From: GAS368 sp965227745
GTDB taxonomy: Bacteria; Verrucomicrobiota; Verrucomicrobiia; Opitutales; Opitutaceae
Reading direction: 5' to 3'
Length of the DNA stretch: 64,000 nt
NCBI GenBank assembly: GCA_965227745.1
Contig: OZ245769.1
Coordinates: forward strand, 3,038,001 to 3,102,000
The notes below the pieces were generated by a model that worked only from the letters and a program-made list of their open reading frames with translations, did not search any database and was not told where the DNA came from. This document shows positions 9,847 through 18,655 of the stretch, in pieces. Numbering within the stretch: the stretch's first letter is position 1; the number at the start of each line of letters is the position of its first letter. A program made the position numbers and the translations under genes.

Positions 9847-11157
9847 TTATCTCGCCTGCACGAGCGCGGGAGCCGGCTTCGGCTCATGCCGCTCGAGCAA
9901 CGCGCGCTCCGAGGGCGTGAGGCTGCCAGCGATGGTGCGCGCCTCCGCGAACCGCGCCTGCGCCTCCTCGGTGCGACCGAGCGCGTGCGCGATTTCTCCA
10001 GCGTGGAGCAGCAGGCGCGCATCCTTGCTGTGCTCGGCGAGCGCCGCGTGCATCTCGAGGTCGGCGGCCGCGAGTTCACCCTGCGCCTTCAGCGCCCATG
10101 CCAGTGCGTCGTGGGTGAAGACGTCCCCGCGTTGCGTGAGCTCTTCCCGCGCGAGGCGGACGGCGAGAGCCGCATCTTCACCTCGCGTCGCAAGAAAAAG
10201 CGCATACGTGCGCGGATCGCTCACCGCGCCGCGGCGCTTCAGGTCGCTTTCGATTTTTTGCGCCTCGGTGCCGCGATCGGCGGCGCGCAACGCATCCGCC
10301 AGCCACCACTGGTATTCAGGAAGTGGATTCAGCGTGGCCGCCGCCTGCAACGCCGTCACGGCATCGTTCGTGCGACCCGACGCCATCAGCGCGCGTCCCT
10401 GCGCCAGCAACGCGGGAGGATAATCCCCCCCGTGTTTCAACGCCGATTCCGCCGTGAGCAACGCGCGCGGAGCGTCGCCCGCCTGCAGATAAAATCCCGA
10501 GAGGCGCGACAAGATCCACGCGTACGATTCCGCGTCGCGCACACTCGTCGCCCGAAATGCCGTCTCCATCGCCGCCATCGCCCCGGGCAGGTCGCCCTTG
10601 ATCCAGCGGAGATGCGCGATGCGCGTGTACGCTTCGGCGCCGGGTTTCAGGTTCACCAATCGCTGCAGCACTTCGACCGCCTCCCCCAGCCTCCCCTGCT
10701 CCACCAGCGCATCGCTGAGCAGCGCGAGGTCGGCGGGTGCGCCGCGCTCCGTCACGAGTGCTCGCGCGATCTTCTCCGATTCCGCGAAGCGGTGGAGATT
10801 GTGAAAAATATGTCCGCGCAGCAGTCGCGATTCGGCGCTCGCGCCAAACTTCGCGTCCATCGTGTCCGCCGTGTTCTCGGCGAGTTTGTAGTAGCCCGCG
10901 TCGAGCGTGCGGCGCGCCTTCGCGATAAACGCCCACGCGAGCCGCTCATAGGTTTCCGCCTTCGCGTCACTCGCCGCCGCCCGCTCCTGCCAGCGCCGGA
11001 TTTCCTTATCCTCATTCGCCGCGCCCTCCTGCGGCGCGAAAATAATTTCCTCCGCGATGTGCTTCGGCGCCGCAGATTTATTCTCCGCCAGGCCAATCGC
11101 ACTCGTTAGAATCAATCCACCAAAGAGGGGCAGCGCACGAACAATGGACTTTAACAT
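9847..11157 (-). CDS. Tetratricopeptide-repeat protein, exported
   Basis: A 436-residue protein starting with a signal peptide (MLKSIVRALPLFGGLILTSA) and followed by about nine helical TPR-like repeats (for example ALLSDALVEQGRLGEAVEVL, and LLHAGEIAHALGRTEEAQAR near the C-terminus). TPR domains usually serve protein-protein contacts, so a periplasmic scaffold is the likely role. It sits 112 bases upstream of the DUF4331 gene on the same strand. A strong hairpin at 11196-11235 lies in its 5' region, between it and the TonB-receptor gene. Pairing of a TPR protein with DUF4331 suggests they act together, but this is inference. Confidence 0.85.
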   Translation of the reverse strand: MLKSIVRALPLFGGLILTSAIGLAENKSAAPKHIAEEIIFAPQEGAANEDKEIRRWQERAAASDAKAETYERLAWAFIAKARRTLDAGYYKLAENTADTMDAKFGASAESRLLRGHIFHNLHRFAESEKIARALVTERGAPADLALLSDALVEQGRLGEAVEVLQRLVNLKPGAEAYTRIAHLRWIKGDLPGAMAAMETAFRATSVRDAESYAWILSRLSGFYLQAGDAPRALLTAESALKHGGDYPPALLAQGRALMASGRTNDAVTALQAAATLNPLPEYQWWLADALRAADRGTEAQKIESDLKRRGAVSDPRTYALFLATRGEDAALAVRLAREELTQRGDVFTHDALAWALKAQGELAAADLEMHAALAEHSKDARLLLHAGEIAHALGRTEEAQARFAEARTIAGSLTPSERALLERHEPKPAPALVQAR

Positions 11158-11195
11158 ACGTGCCCATTGTTCGTTTTAGGAAATGAAAGTGACGC

Positions 11196-11235
11196 AGCGG
11201 ATGCAGAATAAAACTTTCATTTTATCGCATCCGCT
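11196..11235 (-). promoter_or_regulatory. Hairpin between TonB-receptor and TPR genes
   Basis: A two-part inverted repeat: outer 9-bp stem AGCGGATGC (11196-11204) / GCATCCGCT (11227-11235) and inner 6-bp stem ATAAAA (11208-11213) / TTTTAT (11220-11225). It is about 40 bases upstream of the TPR start and 92 bases after the receptor stop. It could be an attenuator, an operator or a processing site. No T-run follows it. Confidence 0.5.
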
Positions 11236-11326
11236 TCGGCGTCCGTGACGTAGTCCGCGCTTCCCGTGACTCGCCCTCGGATTTTCCCCTAGGAAAAATT
11301 ACCGCATAACCCTAAAAGGGACCTGC

Positions 11327-13414
11327 CTAGAAGTGTCGTGTGACGTTAACTCTGTATGTTCGCGGTTCGGCTGGATGGAAGTGAATATCATCCACCCCTC
11401 CCGCCGGCTCACCCTTCAGCCGCGACGTATAGTAATACGCGATATCGTAGTTCGTGCGATCCAGGGCGTTCAACACATCGAGGGCGATCTCCCAATCCTT
11501 CGCCCGCCAGCCCACTCGCAGGTTCATCGCGAACGACGATGGTGCCCGCACCGAATCATCCTCGATCAGTGGCTGCGGGCCGAAGTACCGCGCCCGCGCG
11601 CTCCCAAACCACCCCTCGCCAGCCGAGATGGTCGCGCCCGCCGTGGCCACCGTGTTGATGGAGTTTGCCACGCGGGGATTCGCCGGGTCGTCGCGATACC
11701 GCGAATGCGTCAGCGCCAAATCGGCGTCGAGGGTCAGCCACTGCGTCGTCTTCCAGAAATTCGCCCACTCTACGCCGTAGCGCCGCGTGCGCGCCGTCGG
11801 CTCGGTGCCGCCGGCATCGCCCACGAAAACCAACTCCGAGTCGAGATCGAGGCCCCACACCGTCACCGAGCTGACGAGTCCCGGGATGGCCGAGGTCCGC
11901 AGCCCAAGCTCCGCGCCCCGCGAGCGCACGAGGGGATTCACCCGGTCCACCGGCGTCACGCCGTCGGCCGGATCGACGCGAATGGTCGTGCCACGCGCGT
12001 CATTGCTATGGAAGCCATAGCCCGCGTTGGCGTAAATTTCGGTTTTGCTCCACGGCCCGAAGACCACGCCCAGCTTCGGCGAAAAAATGTCCGCCAGCCG
12101 TGTACCGGAGTTCCGGGCATCGTCGCTCTCCACCTTGAAGTGATAACCGTCGAGCCGCCCGCCGGCGGTCGTGCGGAGCGTTTCGCTCCAGCGCGTCTCA
12201 CCGCGCACAAAGAGGCCCGCGCTCATCTCGCTCACGTCATCGTCTCGGACTGTGGAAATTCGCACGCGGCGGGACGTCCGGTGTAGTCCGAGTTCACCGA
12301 TTTCATCATCGCGCACCTGCAGGCCCGCCACCATTTCGGTTTTCGCGCCGAAAAACACTTCCGACCACGCCCGCGTCACCGCGCCGCCATAGACCATGCG
12401 CCGCTCGCGCTGGTTAAACTGGTCGCCATTTATCGGATCATCGAGGAAGTAGGTGAAATTTGAATACAGGTTAAGCCGGTTGTAGAGCGCGTAGGCGTTG
12501 ATGCGCGTCGTGCCGCCCGCGCCCTTGAGCGTGGCGTCAAACGAGAGGCTGTCGCGGTCGCTCTCGCCTCCGTCCGTCGGGTCGAGATTGCCGAAGCGAT
12601 CCAGCGTGCCTGCGTCCACGGCGCGGAGCGGGATTTGATCCGTCGAGCGCCACTTCGCGTGATACGCCATCGCGGTCACCCGGAAGTCATTCCCGCCCGC
12701 TGTCCAGTGATGGCGGAGAACGCCGTTGTAGCGGTTTGAATCCTCACTCAGGAGCCAGGGTCCGTCGTCGTGGGTAAATTCGAGCGCTCCCGTGGTCTCT
12801 GCCGTTCCGCGATGCAGCGTACCCGCCGTCACGAAGCGGGAAAAATTATTCTCGCCGAGCGAGACCGATACGAACGGCCGCGGGACCGCGTCGAACAGAT
12901 GAAACTCCGCCGCTCCCGCCGCCGAGAAATCGCCGACATCCGCGAAAAACGGCCCCTTGTTGTAGTCCACCTGCCGCACCAACTCGGGAATGAGAAAATT
13001 CAAATCCGCATAGCCCTGCCCATGCGCGTGCGAGCGCATGTTCACCGGCATGCCATCGGCGGTCACGGAGAAGTCGGTGCCGTGATCCAAGTTGAAACCG
13101 CGCAGAAAATACTGGTTGGCCTTACCATCGCCCGAGTGCTGCGTGATCACCACGCCCGGAATGACTTCGAGCAACTCACCGCGCCGCAAAAACGGCCGCT
13201 CTGCCAGCTCCGCCGCGCCCACGATACCTTGCGACGCGGATCCCGCAGTGCCTACGAGATCGGTCTCTCGCCCCTGCACGAGCACCGGCGCGAGCTTCGA
13301 GACGGCCCCCGGATCGGTGATCGTTTGAGCCCGCAGCGCCGGAGCGAAGCAGGCAATTGTAGTAAGAAGTGCTGCGCGCGTGCGCGCAGAAAGATGAAAG
13401 TAAAATGGGTGCAT
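11327..13414 (-). CDS. TonB-dependent outer-membrane receptor
   Basis: A 695-residue outer-membrane receptor that imports a ligand using TonB/ExbBD energy. It has a signal peptide (cleavage after ALRA near residue 29), a plug domain (about 40-150) with the segments ELLEVIPGVVITQHSGDGKA and FLRGFNLDHGTDFSVTADG, and a long beta-barrel ending in the terminal aromatic residue (NVTRHF) typical of outer-membrane proteins. The motif MRSHAHGQGYADLNFLIPE in the plug is one I associate with receptors encoded near HupE and DUF4198 genes, which points to a metal ligand. The ligand itself cannot be read from sequence. Codirectional with the whole 7.8-17.3 kb cluster. Confidence 0.92.
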   Translation of the reverse strand: MHPFYFHLSARTRAALLTTIACFAPALRAQTITDPGAVSKLAPVLVQGRETDLVGTAGSASQGIVGAAELAERPFLRRGELLEVIPGVVITQHSGDGKANQYFLRGFNLDHGTDFSVTADGMPVNMRSHAHGQGYADLNFLIPELVRQVDYNKGPFFADVGDFSAAGAAEFHLFDAVPRPFVSVSLGENNFSRFVTAGTLHRGTAETTGALEFTHDDGPWLLSEDSNRYNGVLRHHWTAGGNDFRVTAMAYHAKWRSTDQIPLRAVDAGTLDRFGNLDPTDGGESDRDSLSFDATLKGAGGTTRINAYALYNRLNLYSNFTYFLDDPINGDQFNQRERRMVYGGAVTRAWSEVFFGAKTEMVAGLQVRDDEIGELGLHRTSRRVRISTVRDDDVSEMSAGLFVRGETRWSETLRTTAGGRLDGYHFKVESDDARNSGTRLADIFSPKLGVVFGPWSKTEIYANAGYGFHSNDARGTTIRVDPADGVTPVDRVNPLVRSRGAELGLRTSAIPGLVSSVTVWGLDLDSELVFVGDAGGTEPTARTRRYGVEWANFWKTTQWLTLDADLALTHSRYRDDPANPRVANSINTVATAGATISAGEGWFGSARARYFGPQPLIEDDSVRAPSSFAMNLRVGWRAKDWEIALDVLNALDRTNYDIAYYYTSRLKGEPAGGVDDIHFHPAEPRTYRVNVTRHF

Positions 13415-13601
13415 AACGAATCTAACGGGTTGGGTTCACGACGACGCTCATCGTCATCGCAGGAGTGCCGGGCGGCGCCTGGCCGCGCCCGGGTCAGCGG
13501 ACTTATTGAGTCCGCCGCCTGAGCTCACGAAATTCCCGGAGAATTCCTGCGAGCGTAGGCCGAATGCCTCGAAGGCGAGCGCAAGCTCTAGCCTCTCAGC
13601 T

Positions 13602-14018
13602 TTAGACTACACGACCAACCCGTGGCGGCTCATGCGGCGGCGCTTCCGTCCGCGCATCGGGCATCGCCCTCTCTTTGCCCTGTCCGATCTTTTCCGGCAG
13701 CACCGGCCCCAACAGGTCAACCGTGCGCGCAATCGCCAATTCGATCTTCTTCAGTGTCGCCTCCGCCGGCACCACGGGGGCCAGCGGCCGCAGCGGCACC
13801 TGCCTGATCGCCGCGAGCACCGAGGGAGTTTTTACTCCCGTGAGCACATGCGCCACCTCGGCCGTGAGCCGTTGCTGGTGCGTAAAGTGCCGCGCCTCGC
13901 CGATCCACGCGATCGCGGTGTAAACCGCCACCTGCGGACTATTCGCGCACACCCACGCAGCCAGCAGCAGCCAGAATGGCCACCGGGCATTGGTGCGGTT
14001 GCGTGAAAGGGGCTTCAT
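13602..14018 (-). CDS. Small hypothetical protein in HupE cluster
   Basis: A 138-residue protein with one hydrophobic N-terminal segment (WPFWLLLAAWVCANS, about residues 13-27), probably a membrane anchor or uncleaved signal, followed by a helical region (about 40-110) and a basic, proline-rich tail. No family is recognised. It lies 50 bases downstream of the HupE gene and 187 bases upstream of the TonB-receptor gene, all on the same strand, so it is probably part of that operon. Confidence 0.65.
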   Translation of the reverse strand: MKPLSRNRTNARWPFWLLLAAWVCANSPQVAVYTAIAWIGEARHFTHQQRLTAEVAHVLTGVKTPSVLAAIRQVPLRPLAPVVPAEATLKKIELAIARTVDLLGPVLPEKIGQGKERAMPDARTEAPPHEPPRVGRVV

Positions 14019-14068
14019 GCCGAAAAGATTCGTGCGACAGACCTCTCCAGATGCACAAAGTCACGCAC

Positions 14069-15166
14069 TCATGCAAATATAGTGCGCTCCAGCAGCCAAT
14101 AAACACCCGCCAGCGCCACCACCAGTGACAGCGCGGGTACGCCGCGTTTCACAAACCACTCTTTCTTCCGCGCCTGCCACACGAGTGGCAGCACGATGGC
14201 TGCGATGGCCACCTGCCCGAGCTCTACGCCCAAATTAAACGTAAAGAGCGGCATCGCGAGGCCCTGTCCATTTTGCCCGACGCCGAGTTCGCGGAGCACG
14301 CTCGCGAAGCCGAATCCGTGGATCAGTCCAAAAGCAAACGTCAGCGCCCAGCGGCCTTTTGGCTCCGCGCCGCGCCGCACGAGATTCTCCACGCCCACGA
14401 ACACGATCGAGGCCGCGATGGCCGGCTCGACGAGTGCGCTCGGCAGGTTGACCACATTGAGCGTGGCCAGCGCGAGCGTCAGCGAATGCGCCAGCGTGAA
14501 ACACGAGATGATCGTCACGATGGAGCGAAAGCTCCGGCACACCACGAGCAGCGCGAAGAGAAACAGCAGGTGATCGTATCCCGTCCAGATATGCTCCACG
14601 CCCAGCTTTAAAAACCCCCAGAAGGTGGGCGTCTCTATCGGCACCGGCGCGGCTCCGGTTGCGACCGCTTCAAAGTCCACCTTCGGATCTTTCGCGCTGA
14701 GGAGCTTCTTCACGACGGTCGAATCGCGTTCGTCCACGATCACTAAAAACTGGCGGTGACCCGGCGGCAGCACTTCGAGTTTCGACGCGCGCAGCGTCAC
14801 CACTCCCGTCGGCCGTGGATACACGATGAGAAAATTCAGCGAATCGCCCGAGGCGAGTTGCACGCGCGTCTCCCGCGGCACGACTGCTTTGCCGCCCGCC
14901 ACGAGTTCCATGATTTGCGGCGCCAGTTCCAACAGCAGCGGCTGCGTTGCCACAAATTCCGCCTGCGTCCACTTCCCCGACGCGCGCGACTCCACCGGCA
15001 GCAATTGCTCCGCATCAGTCGGCGAGAAGCCCACCGTGATTTCGAGGCGATCACCGACCAGTTGCCCCTGCGCCGTGCTCAGCCCGGGGTCGTGCGCCCA
15101 CGCCGCCCCCGCCGCGAGAAACCACAGCACGGCCGTCAGCAGTCCAATAATTTTTCGCCGGTTCAT
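14069..15166 (-). CDS. HupE/UreJ family membrane protein
   Basis: A 365-residue protein with a signal peptide (ending GAAWA/HDPG near residue 25), a periplasmic domain (about 26-170) and a C-terminal HupE/UreJ_2 membrane domain of about six helices. That domain carries the family motifs VEHIWTGYDHLLFL, FTLAHSLTLAL, EPAIAAS, FGLIHGFGFA and FNLGVELGQ; conserved His and Asp residues are suited to metal binding. HupE proteins are linked to nickel or other metal uptake. The ATG at 15166 overlaps the anti-sigma stop codon (ATGA), which fixes the start and implies coupled translation. The longer frame beginning at 15199 would overlap further and lacks such support. Confidence 0.88.
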   Translation of the reverse strand: MNRRKIIGLLTAVLWFLAAGAAWAHDPGLSTAQGQLVGDRLEITVGFSPTDAEQLLPVESRASGKWTQAEFVATQPLLLELAPQIMELVAGGKAVVPRETRVQLASGDSLNFLIVYPRPTGVVTLRASKLEVLPPGHRQFLVIVDERDSTVVKKLLSAKDPKVDFEAVATGAAPVPIETPTFWGFLKLGVEHIWTGYDHLLFLFALLVVCRSFRSIVTIISCFTLAHSLTLALATLNVVNLPSALVEPAIAASIVFVGVENLVRRGAEPKGRWALTFAFGLIHGFGFASVLRELGVGQNGQGLAMPLFTFNLGVELGQVAIAAIVLPLVWQARKKEWFVKRGVPALSLVVALAGVYWLLERTIFA

Positions 15167-15744
15167 TTCGCGGTGAGTTTCGTACGCCAGTCGCGCCATG
15201 CCGAGGCGCGCAGCGTGAGCAGCGCTGTGCAGCCGCTCGGGCTCGTGATGTTGATGTGATTCGTCCCTTGGGCGGCGTAATAATAATCTCCCGGCAGCAT
15301 GAGTCGGCCATCCATGACGACGTCACCGGAAATGACCACCCCTTCATCCGCGCTCGTATCGTGCGGATGATCGGGGAATCGCGCGCCAGGTGCCATCTCC
15401 ACCAGCAGCATCACCACATCGCGCTGATCATCCACCGAGAGCGTCTTGAACCGCACTCCCGGAAAAGTCTGCCGCCACCCTTCCTCGGCCCGCGTCGAAT
15501 CAAAGCGCCACCCGGCCGGCACCGGTGGCACGGTCGCCGTGGTCCCGACTGTTTTAGTCGCCGCCTTCGCTGCGCGCACCCGGGCCATGAGAGCCGCCTT
15601 TACTCTCTCCGATGGCGTATCCGCCGGCACACCCAGCGCCAGCAGTGCTTCCATTTCCGACAGCGGCGTAGCCTCACTCGCGCCGAGAAGTTCGGTCGCG
15701 GTGCGGCGCGCCTGACGTGAGGAAGGTTTGGTTTTCTTGGGCAT
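15163..15744 (-). CDS. ChrR-like cupin protein, probable anti-sigma factor
   Basis: A 193-residue protein of the ChrR cupin type. The C-terminal cupin (about residues 95-180) has the metal-binding pattern FPDHPHDTSADEGVVISG followed by GDYYYAAQGTNH. ChrR proteins bind and inhibit an ECF sigma factor and release it on a signal (singlet oxygen in Rhodobacter). The gene directly follows the sigma gene and overlaps the HupE start. The N-terminal zinc anti-sigma motif (His-x3-Cys-x2-Cys) is not present: the first 80 residues contain no His or Cys. That makes its mode of sigma binding uncertain. ATG at 15744 is preferred; a GTG at 15765 inside the sigma gene is possible. Confidence 0.8.
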   Translation of the reverse strand: MPKKTKPSSRQARRTATELLGASEATPLSEMEALLALGVPADTPSERVKAALMARVRAAKAATKTVGTTATVPPVPAGWRFDSTRAEEGWRQTFPGVRFKTLSVDDQRDVVMLLVEMAPGARFPDHPHDTSADEGVVISGDVVMDGRLMLPGDYYYAAQGTNHINITSPSGCTALLTLRASAWRDWRTKLTAK

Positions 15745-15754
15745 GGGAAATCGC

Positions 15755-16339
15755 TTAGCCACCACTCGGGTCGCGCAGCTTCTCCAGCGCTGGTTTTAAT
15801 TTTAACAATCCCCGGCGGATGCGTGCTTTGATCGTGCCCACCGGCACGTCGATCGCCGTGGAAATCTCCTCATGCGTCAATCCATCGAAAAATGCGAGGG
15901 TGATGGCGCGTCGCTCGGCGGGGCCTAGTTTCGCGAGCGCGCCGCGTACCGTCTCGCTCCGCTCGCCCGAGCACAGCAGCTCCACCGCCAGCGGCAGGGC
16001 AAACTCGTCCTCGGTCAGCAGTCCCTGCGCGAGGTCGATGCGCTGAAGGTGCCGGGAGTTCGCGCGCAAGCGGTCGATCGCCTTGCGGCGCGCCAGCGTG
16101 ACCATCCAGCAAAAGGGCGTGCCGAGTTCCGGACGATAAGTCGGCGCACTCTCCCAAATCTGCCAAAACGCTTCCTGCAAAACCTCCTCCGCCTCCGCCC
16201 GCGACCGGACGATCCGCACGACCAGGGAAAAAATGGGCCGCGACAGGCGGTCATACAATTCCCCAAACGCCTCCGCATCGCGCTGGGCCGCCGCCAGGAG
16301 CAGCGTACTATCGTCGGGCGGGGGCGAGGCCGGGTTCAT
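15755..16339 (-). CDS. ECF RNA polymerase sigma factor
   Basis: A 194-residue sigma-70 family ECF factor. Region 2 is visible at about residues 25-95 (FGELYDRLSRPIFSLVVRIV, then EEVLQEAFWQIWESAPTYRP and PFCWMVTLARRKAIDRLRA). Region 4 is at about 135-190 (ITLAFFDGLTHEEISTAIDV, then PVGTIKARIRRGLLKLKP), giving a complete helix-turn-helix. Paired with the downstream ChrR-like cupin, it resembles the RpoE-ChrR arrangement. It probably directs transcription of this cluster. The 134-base gap upstream is the likely site of its own promoter. Confidence 0.92.
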   Translation of the reverse strand: MNPASPPPDDSTLLLAAAQRDAEAFGELYDRLSRPIFSLVVRIVRSRAEAEEVLQEAFWQIWESAPTYRPELGTPFCWMVTLARRKAIDRLRANSRHLQRIDLAQGLLTEDEFALPLAVELLCSGERSETVRGALAKLGPAERRAITLAFFDGLTHEEISTAIDVPVGTIKARIRRGLLKLKPALEKLRDPSGG

Positions 16340-16473
16340 TTAACGGAAAGCGACAGGGAAAAGTCTCAGCTTGGCTTCACGCAAGTTATTAACCGGACTG
16401 CGAAGAAAAAGTGCATCCGTCCACAGGTCGGCGCCGAAGATTCCGATGCATGTAAGTTCTGCCCGCGAGAAAT

Positions 16474-17286
16474 TCACTTCACCTCCACGACCATCGTCGT
16501 GAAGTCACTGTCCCATTCGCGCTCCGCCGTCGTCGCCCGCCGTAGATCCGTGCCGTGCACCAGCCAGGTGCCCTTCGTGTCGAGCTTGGCCGACGCGCGG
16601 CCCTCCGCATCCGTCACCGCCACATGCTCGCGCGTCTCCCCGGCCGAGACAAAACCCACCGCAAATCCCGGCAGCGGCTTCCCGCCGCGCAACACCCGCA
16701 CCGGCAGCGCCTCATTTTCCTTCAACGTCGTCGGATCGCGCTCGGGGATGATCTCCAGCACCAGCCCCAGCGGCTCCGCCCACGTGCGATCGCCCGCCGC
16801 CGGCTCGCCCACGCGCACAAATGTCTTCGTGTTCTTCACGTAATTCTCGCGCCACTTCTTCGGCTCGGGCACCGCCGCCCACTGCTCGCGCAAATCATCG
16901 CTGGCGTGGATTTCGCGAAAATAGAGTTCGATCTTATCGGCGTCCAAATCGAGCAACCGGGGATGCAGTTGCACCCCGAGCACTGCGATACCCGGCTTGG
17001 TCAGCGCCACGGGAAACCGCAGCGTCTTCTCCGCCGGCTGGGTCGGCGCAAAATTCACTTCGCCGCCCGCGAGCTTGCCGATCGTCCGGGCCACTCGCTC
17101 CGGCTTGATCGCGGTTTGAAATCCCACAAACCCATCCGAACTCGTCAGGTCGAGCATCACGATCGCCCCGGGCATCGTCGCAAATCGTTCCGGGGCCAGC
17201 CACGTGTCATGAGCCATCGCCCATCCCGCCGCTGCCAGACCCATCATCGCCACGATACTCCGAAGCAAAATTCGTTTCACGCTCAT
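16474..17286 (-). CDS. DUF4198 family periplasmic protein
   Basis: A 270-residue exported protein. The start at 17286 gives MSVKRILLRSIVAMMGLAAAGWAMA/HDTWLAPERF, a clean signal peptide followed by the HDTWL start typical of mature DUF4198 proteins. The family is related to components of nickel and cobalt uptake. The C-terminal part is a beta-sandwich type (LRGGKPLPGFAVGFVSAGE, then EGRASAKLDTKGTWLVHGTD). It is the first gene of the codirectional cluster, so it fits a metal or envelope-stress role. Longer starts at 17301 and 17328 are possible but would precede the signal peptide with charged residues. Confidence 0.82.
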   Translation of the reverse strand: MSVKRILLRSIVAMMGLAAAGWAMAHDTWLAPERFATMPGAIVMLDLTSSDGFVGFQTAIKPERVARTIGKLAGGEVNFAPTQPAEKTLRFPVALTKPGIAVLGVQLHPRLLDLDADKIELYFREIHASDDLREQWAAVPEPKKWRENYVKNTKTFVRVGEPAAGDRTWAEPLGLVLEIIPERDPTTLKENEALPVRVLRGGKPLPGFAVGFVSAGETREHVAVTDAEGRASAKLDTKGTWLVHGTDLRRATTAEREWDSDFTTMVVEVK

Positions 17287-17329
17287 AAGTTCGTCTCGCA
17301 TCGTCTGGCGGATGCGTCGCGTCGGCAAC

Positions 17330-18655
17330 TTATTCCGGACGCACCAGCATCACATCGGCCCACTCGCCCATGATCCGCGACTCCATGCGCCACGCCGGCA
17401 CCACCGCCGCAAACGAGGCTCTTACGTGCTCCACCTCGATTGCGAGAATACCACTGAGAATCAGCGTCCCGCCCGGCGCCACGGCCGCGACGAGTTCCCG
17501 CGCATACTGCATGAGCACATTGGCCAAAATATTCGCCAGCACGACCTCCGCCGGACCGCTTTCAAAACCCGTCACCAAATCGCCGACGAAAAATTTCACC
17601 CGCCCCGTGAGCCCATTGAGCGCGGCGTTTTCCTCGCTCACCTTCACCGCCTCCGCGTCGTTGTCGAAACCACTCACCGCCCGAAACCCGAGCAACGCCG
17701 CCGACAGCGCCAGAATACCCGAGCCACAGCCCGCATCGATCACGCGCATGGCCGCGAGATTCGCTTTCGTCGTGCCCGCCAGCGTCACCAATCGCTCCAC
17801 GCAGAGCCGCGTGGTCTCGTGATTCCCCGTGCCAAACGCCAGCCCCGGGTCGAGCCACAACACCGCGTCGCCCGCCGGGAGTACAAAGGTCTCTCGCTCC
17901 CACACGGGCACCCAATGCAGCCGCCCGAATTGCCACGCCTTGAAATGCGCCTTGTAGCTGTCGCGCCAGTCCGCATCTCCCATCGAGCGCGTCACGACCT
18001 CCGTCGCCGTCGCCACTCCCGCCTCCTTTAAAAGCATCTCCAGCACGCCCCACGAATCCTGCGCCTCCTGCTCCTCCCCAAAAATCCCGACGAGCCACGC
18101 TCGTTTCACCAACACATCCTCGAGCACGCTCCAGTTTTCCAGCTCATGCTCGAGCAAGAGTGTGTCCGCGACTTCAGCGGAGGCGAAAGCGATCTCAGTT
18201 TTGATTTCAAACAGGGCCATCCCTCCAAGGTCTTGGCCCGCGTGGCTCGCGGCAATGTCAATTCTCCGCGCCGCTTCGCTCCCGCGGTGTTGCAACCACA
18301 CGAAGCCGCTCGTGATCACCCCGACCACCGCCCCGCCTGACGCGAGGCCTGAAACTAAATCGCGCATCTTCCAATCGAGCACCTCTTGAATCGCCACTCC
18401 AAGCCCCGCCCCCACCGCCGCGCACGTCGCCGTCGAAATCACCGCGCTTAGTTCGGAATCGGGGCGTACACCGCGCCGAAACAAGACCTCCATCAACACC
18501 ATGTAGGGAAGGCTCAAGAGTGTGCTGACGCAGCAAATAAAGACCGCGCCTGCGACCAATGGAACTAACTCTTTTCTCGTGTCCCAAGATCGCACGATGA
18601 ATGGCATCCAACCCAAAATCGGAGGAGAAAACACCTCGATCAGAACCCGCTTCAT
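17330..18655 (-). CDS. prmA: Membrane domain fused to ribosomal protein L11 methyltransferase (PrmA)
   Basis: A continuous frame of 441 codons. Residues 1-145 form a three-helix membrane domain (about 31-58, 69-92, 100-121) that is paralogous to the product of the preceding gene. Residues 146-441 are a complete 296-residue PrmA: N-terminal domain from MALFEIKTEIAFASAEVADT, then the SAM-binding motif VIDAGCGSGILALSAALLGF and the catalytic-site segment EVVLANILANVLMQ. PrmA trimethylates ribosomal protein L11. An internal ATG at 18220 would give PrmA alone, but its GGAGG lies only about one base before it, too close for normal initiation. The outer start at 18655 overlaps the previous stop (ATGA). 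Whether the fusion is translated as one protein is unresolved. Confidence 0.8.
   Translation of the reverse strand: MKRVLIEVFSPPILGWMPFIVRSWDTRKELVPLVAGAVFICCVSTLLSLPYMVLMEVLFRRGVRPDSELSAVISTATCAAVGAGLGVAIQEVLDWKMRDLVSGLASGGAVVGVITSGFVWLQHRGSEAARRIDIAASHAGQDLGGMALFEIKTEIAFASAEVADTLLLEHELENWSVLEDVLVKRAWLVGIFGEEQEAQDSWGVLEMLLKEAGVATATEVVTRSMGDADWRDSYKAHFKAWQFGRLHWVPVWERETFVLPAGDAVLWLDPGLAFGTGNHETTRLCVERLVTLAGTTKANLAAMRVIDAGCGSGILALSAALLGFRAVSGFDNDAEAVKVSEENAALNGLTGRVKFFVGDLVTGFESGPAEVVLANILANVLMQYARELVAAVAPGGTLILSGILAIEVEHVRASFAAVVPAWRMESRIMGEWADVMLVRPE

Noticed and set aside
8502..11109. 404- and 543-codon plus-strand frames opposite the DUF4331 and TPR genes
   Set aside because: Antisense shadows of real minus-strand genes in GC-rich DNA; composition is Arg/Gly/Val or Arg-rich with no domain.
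13415..13601. Cobalamin riboswitch considered upstream of the TonB receptor
   Set aside because: No B12-box or core riboswitch motif could be recognised in this gap.
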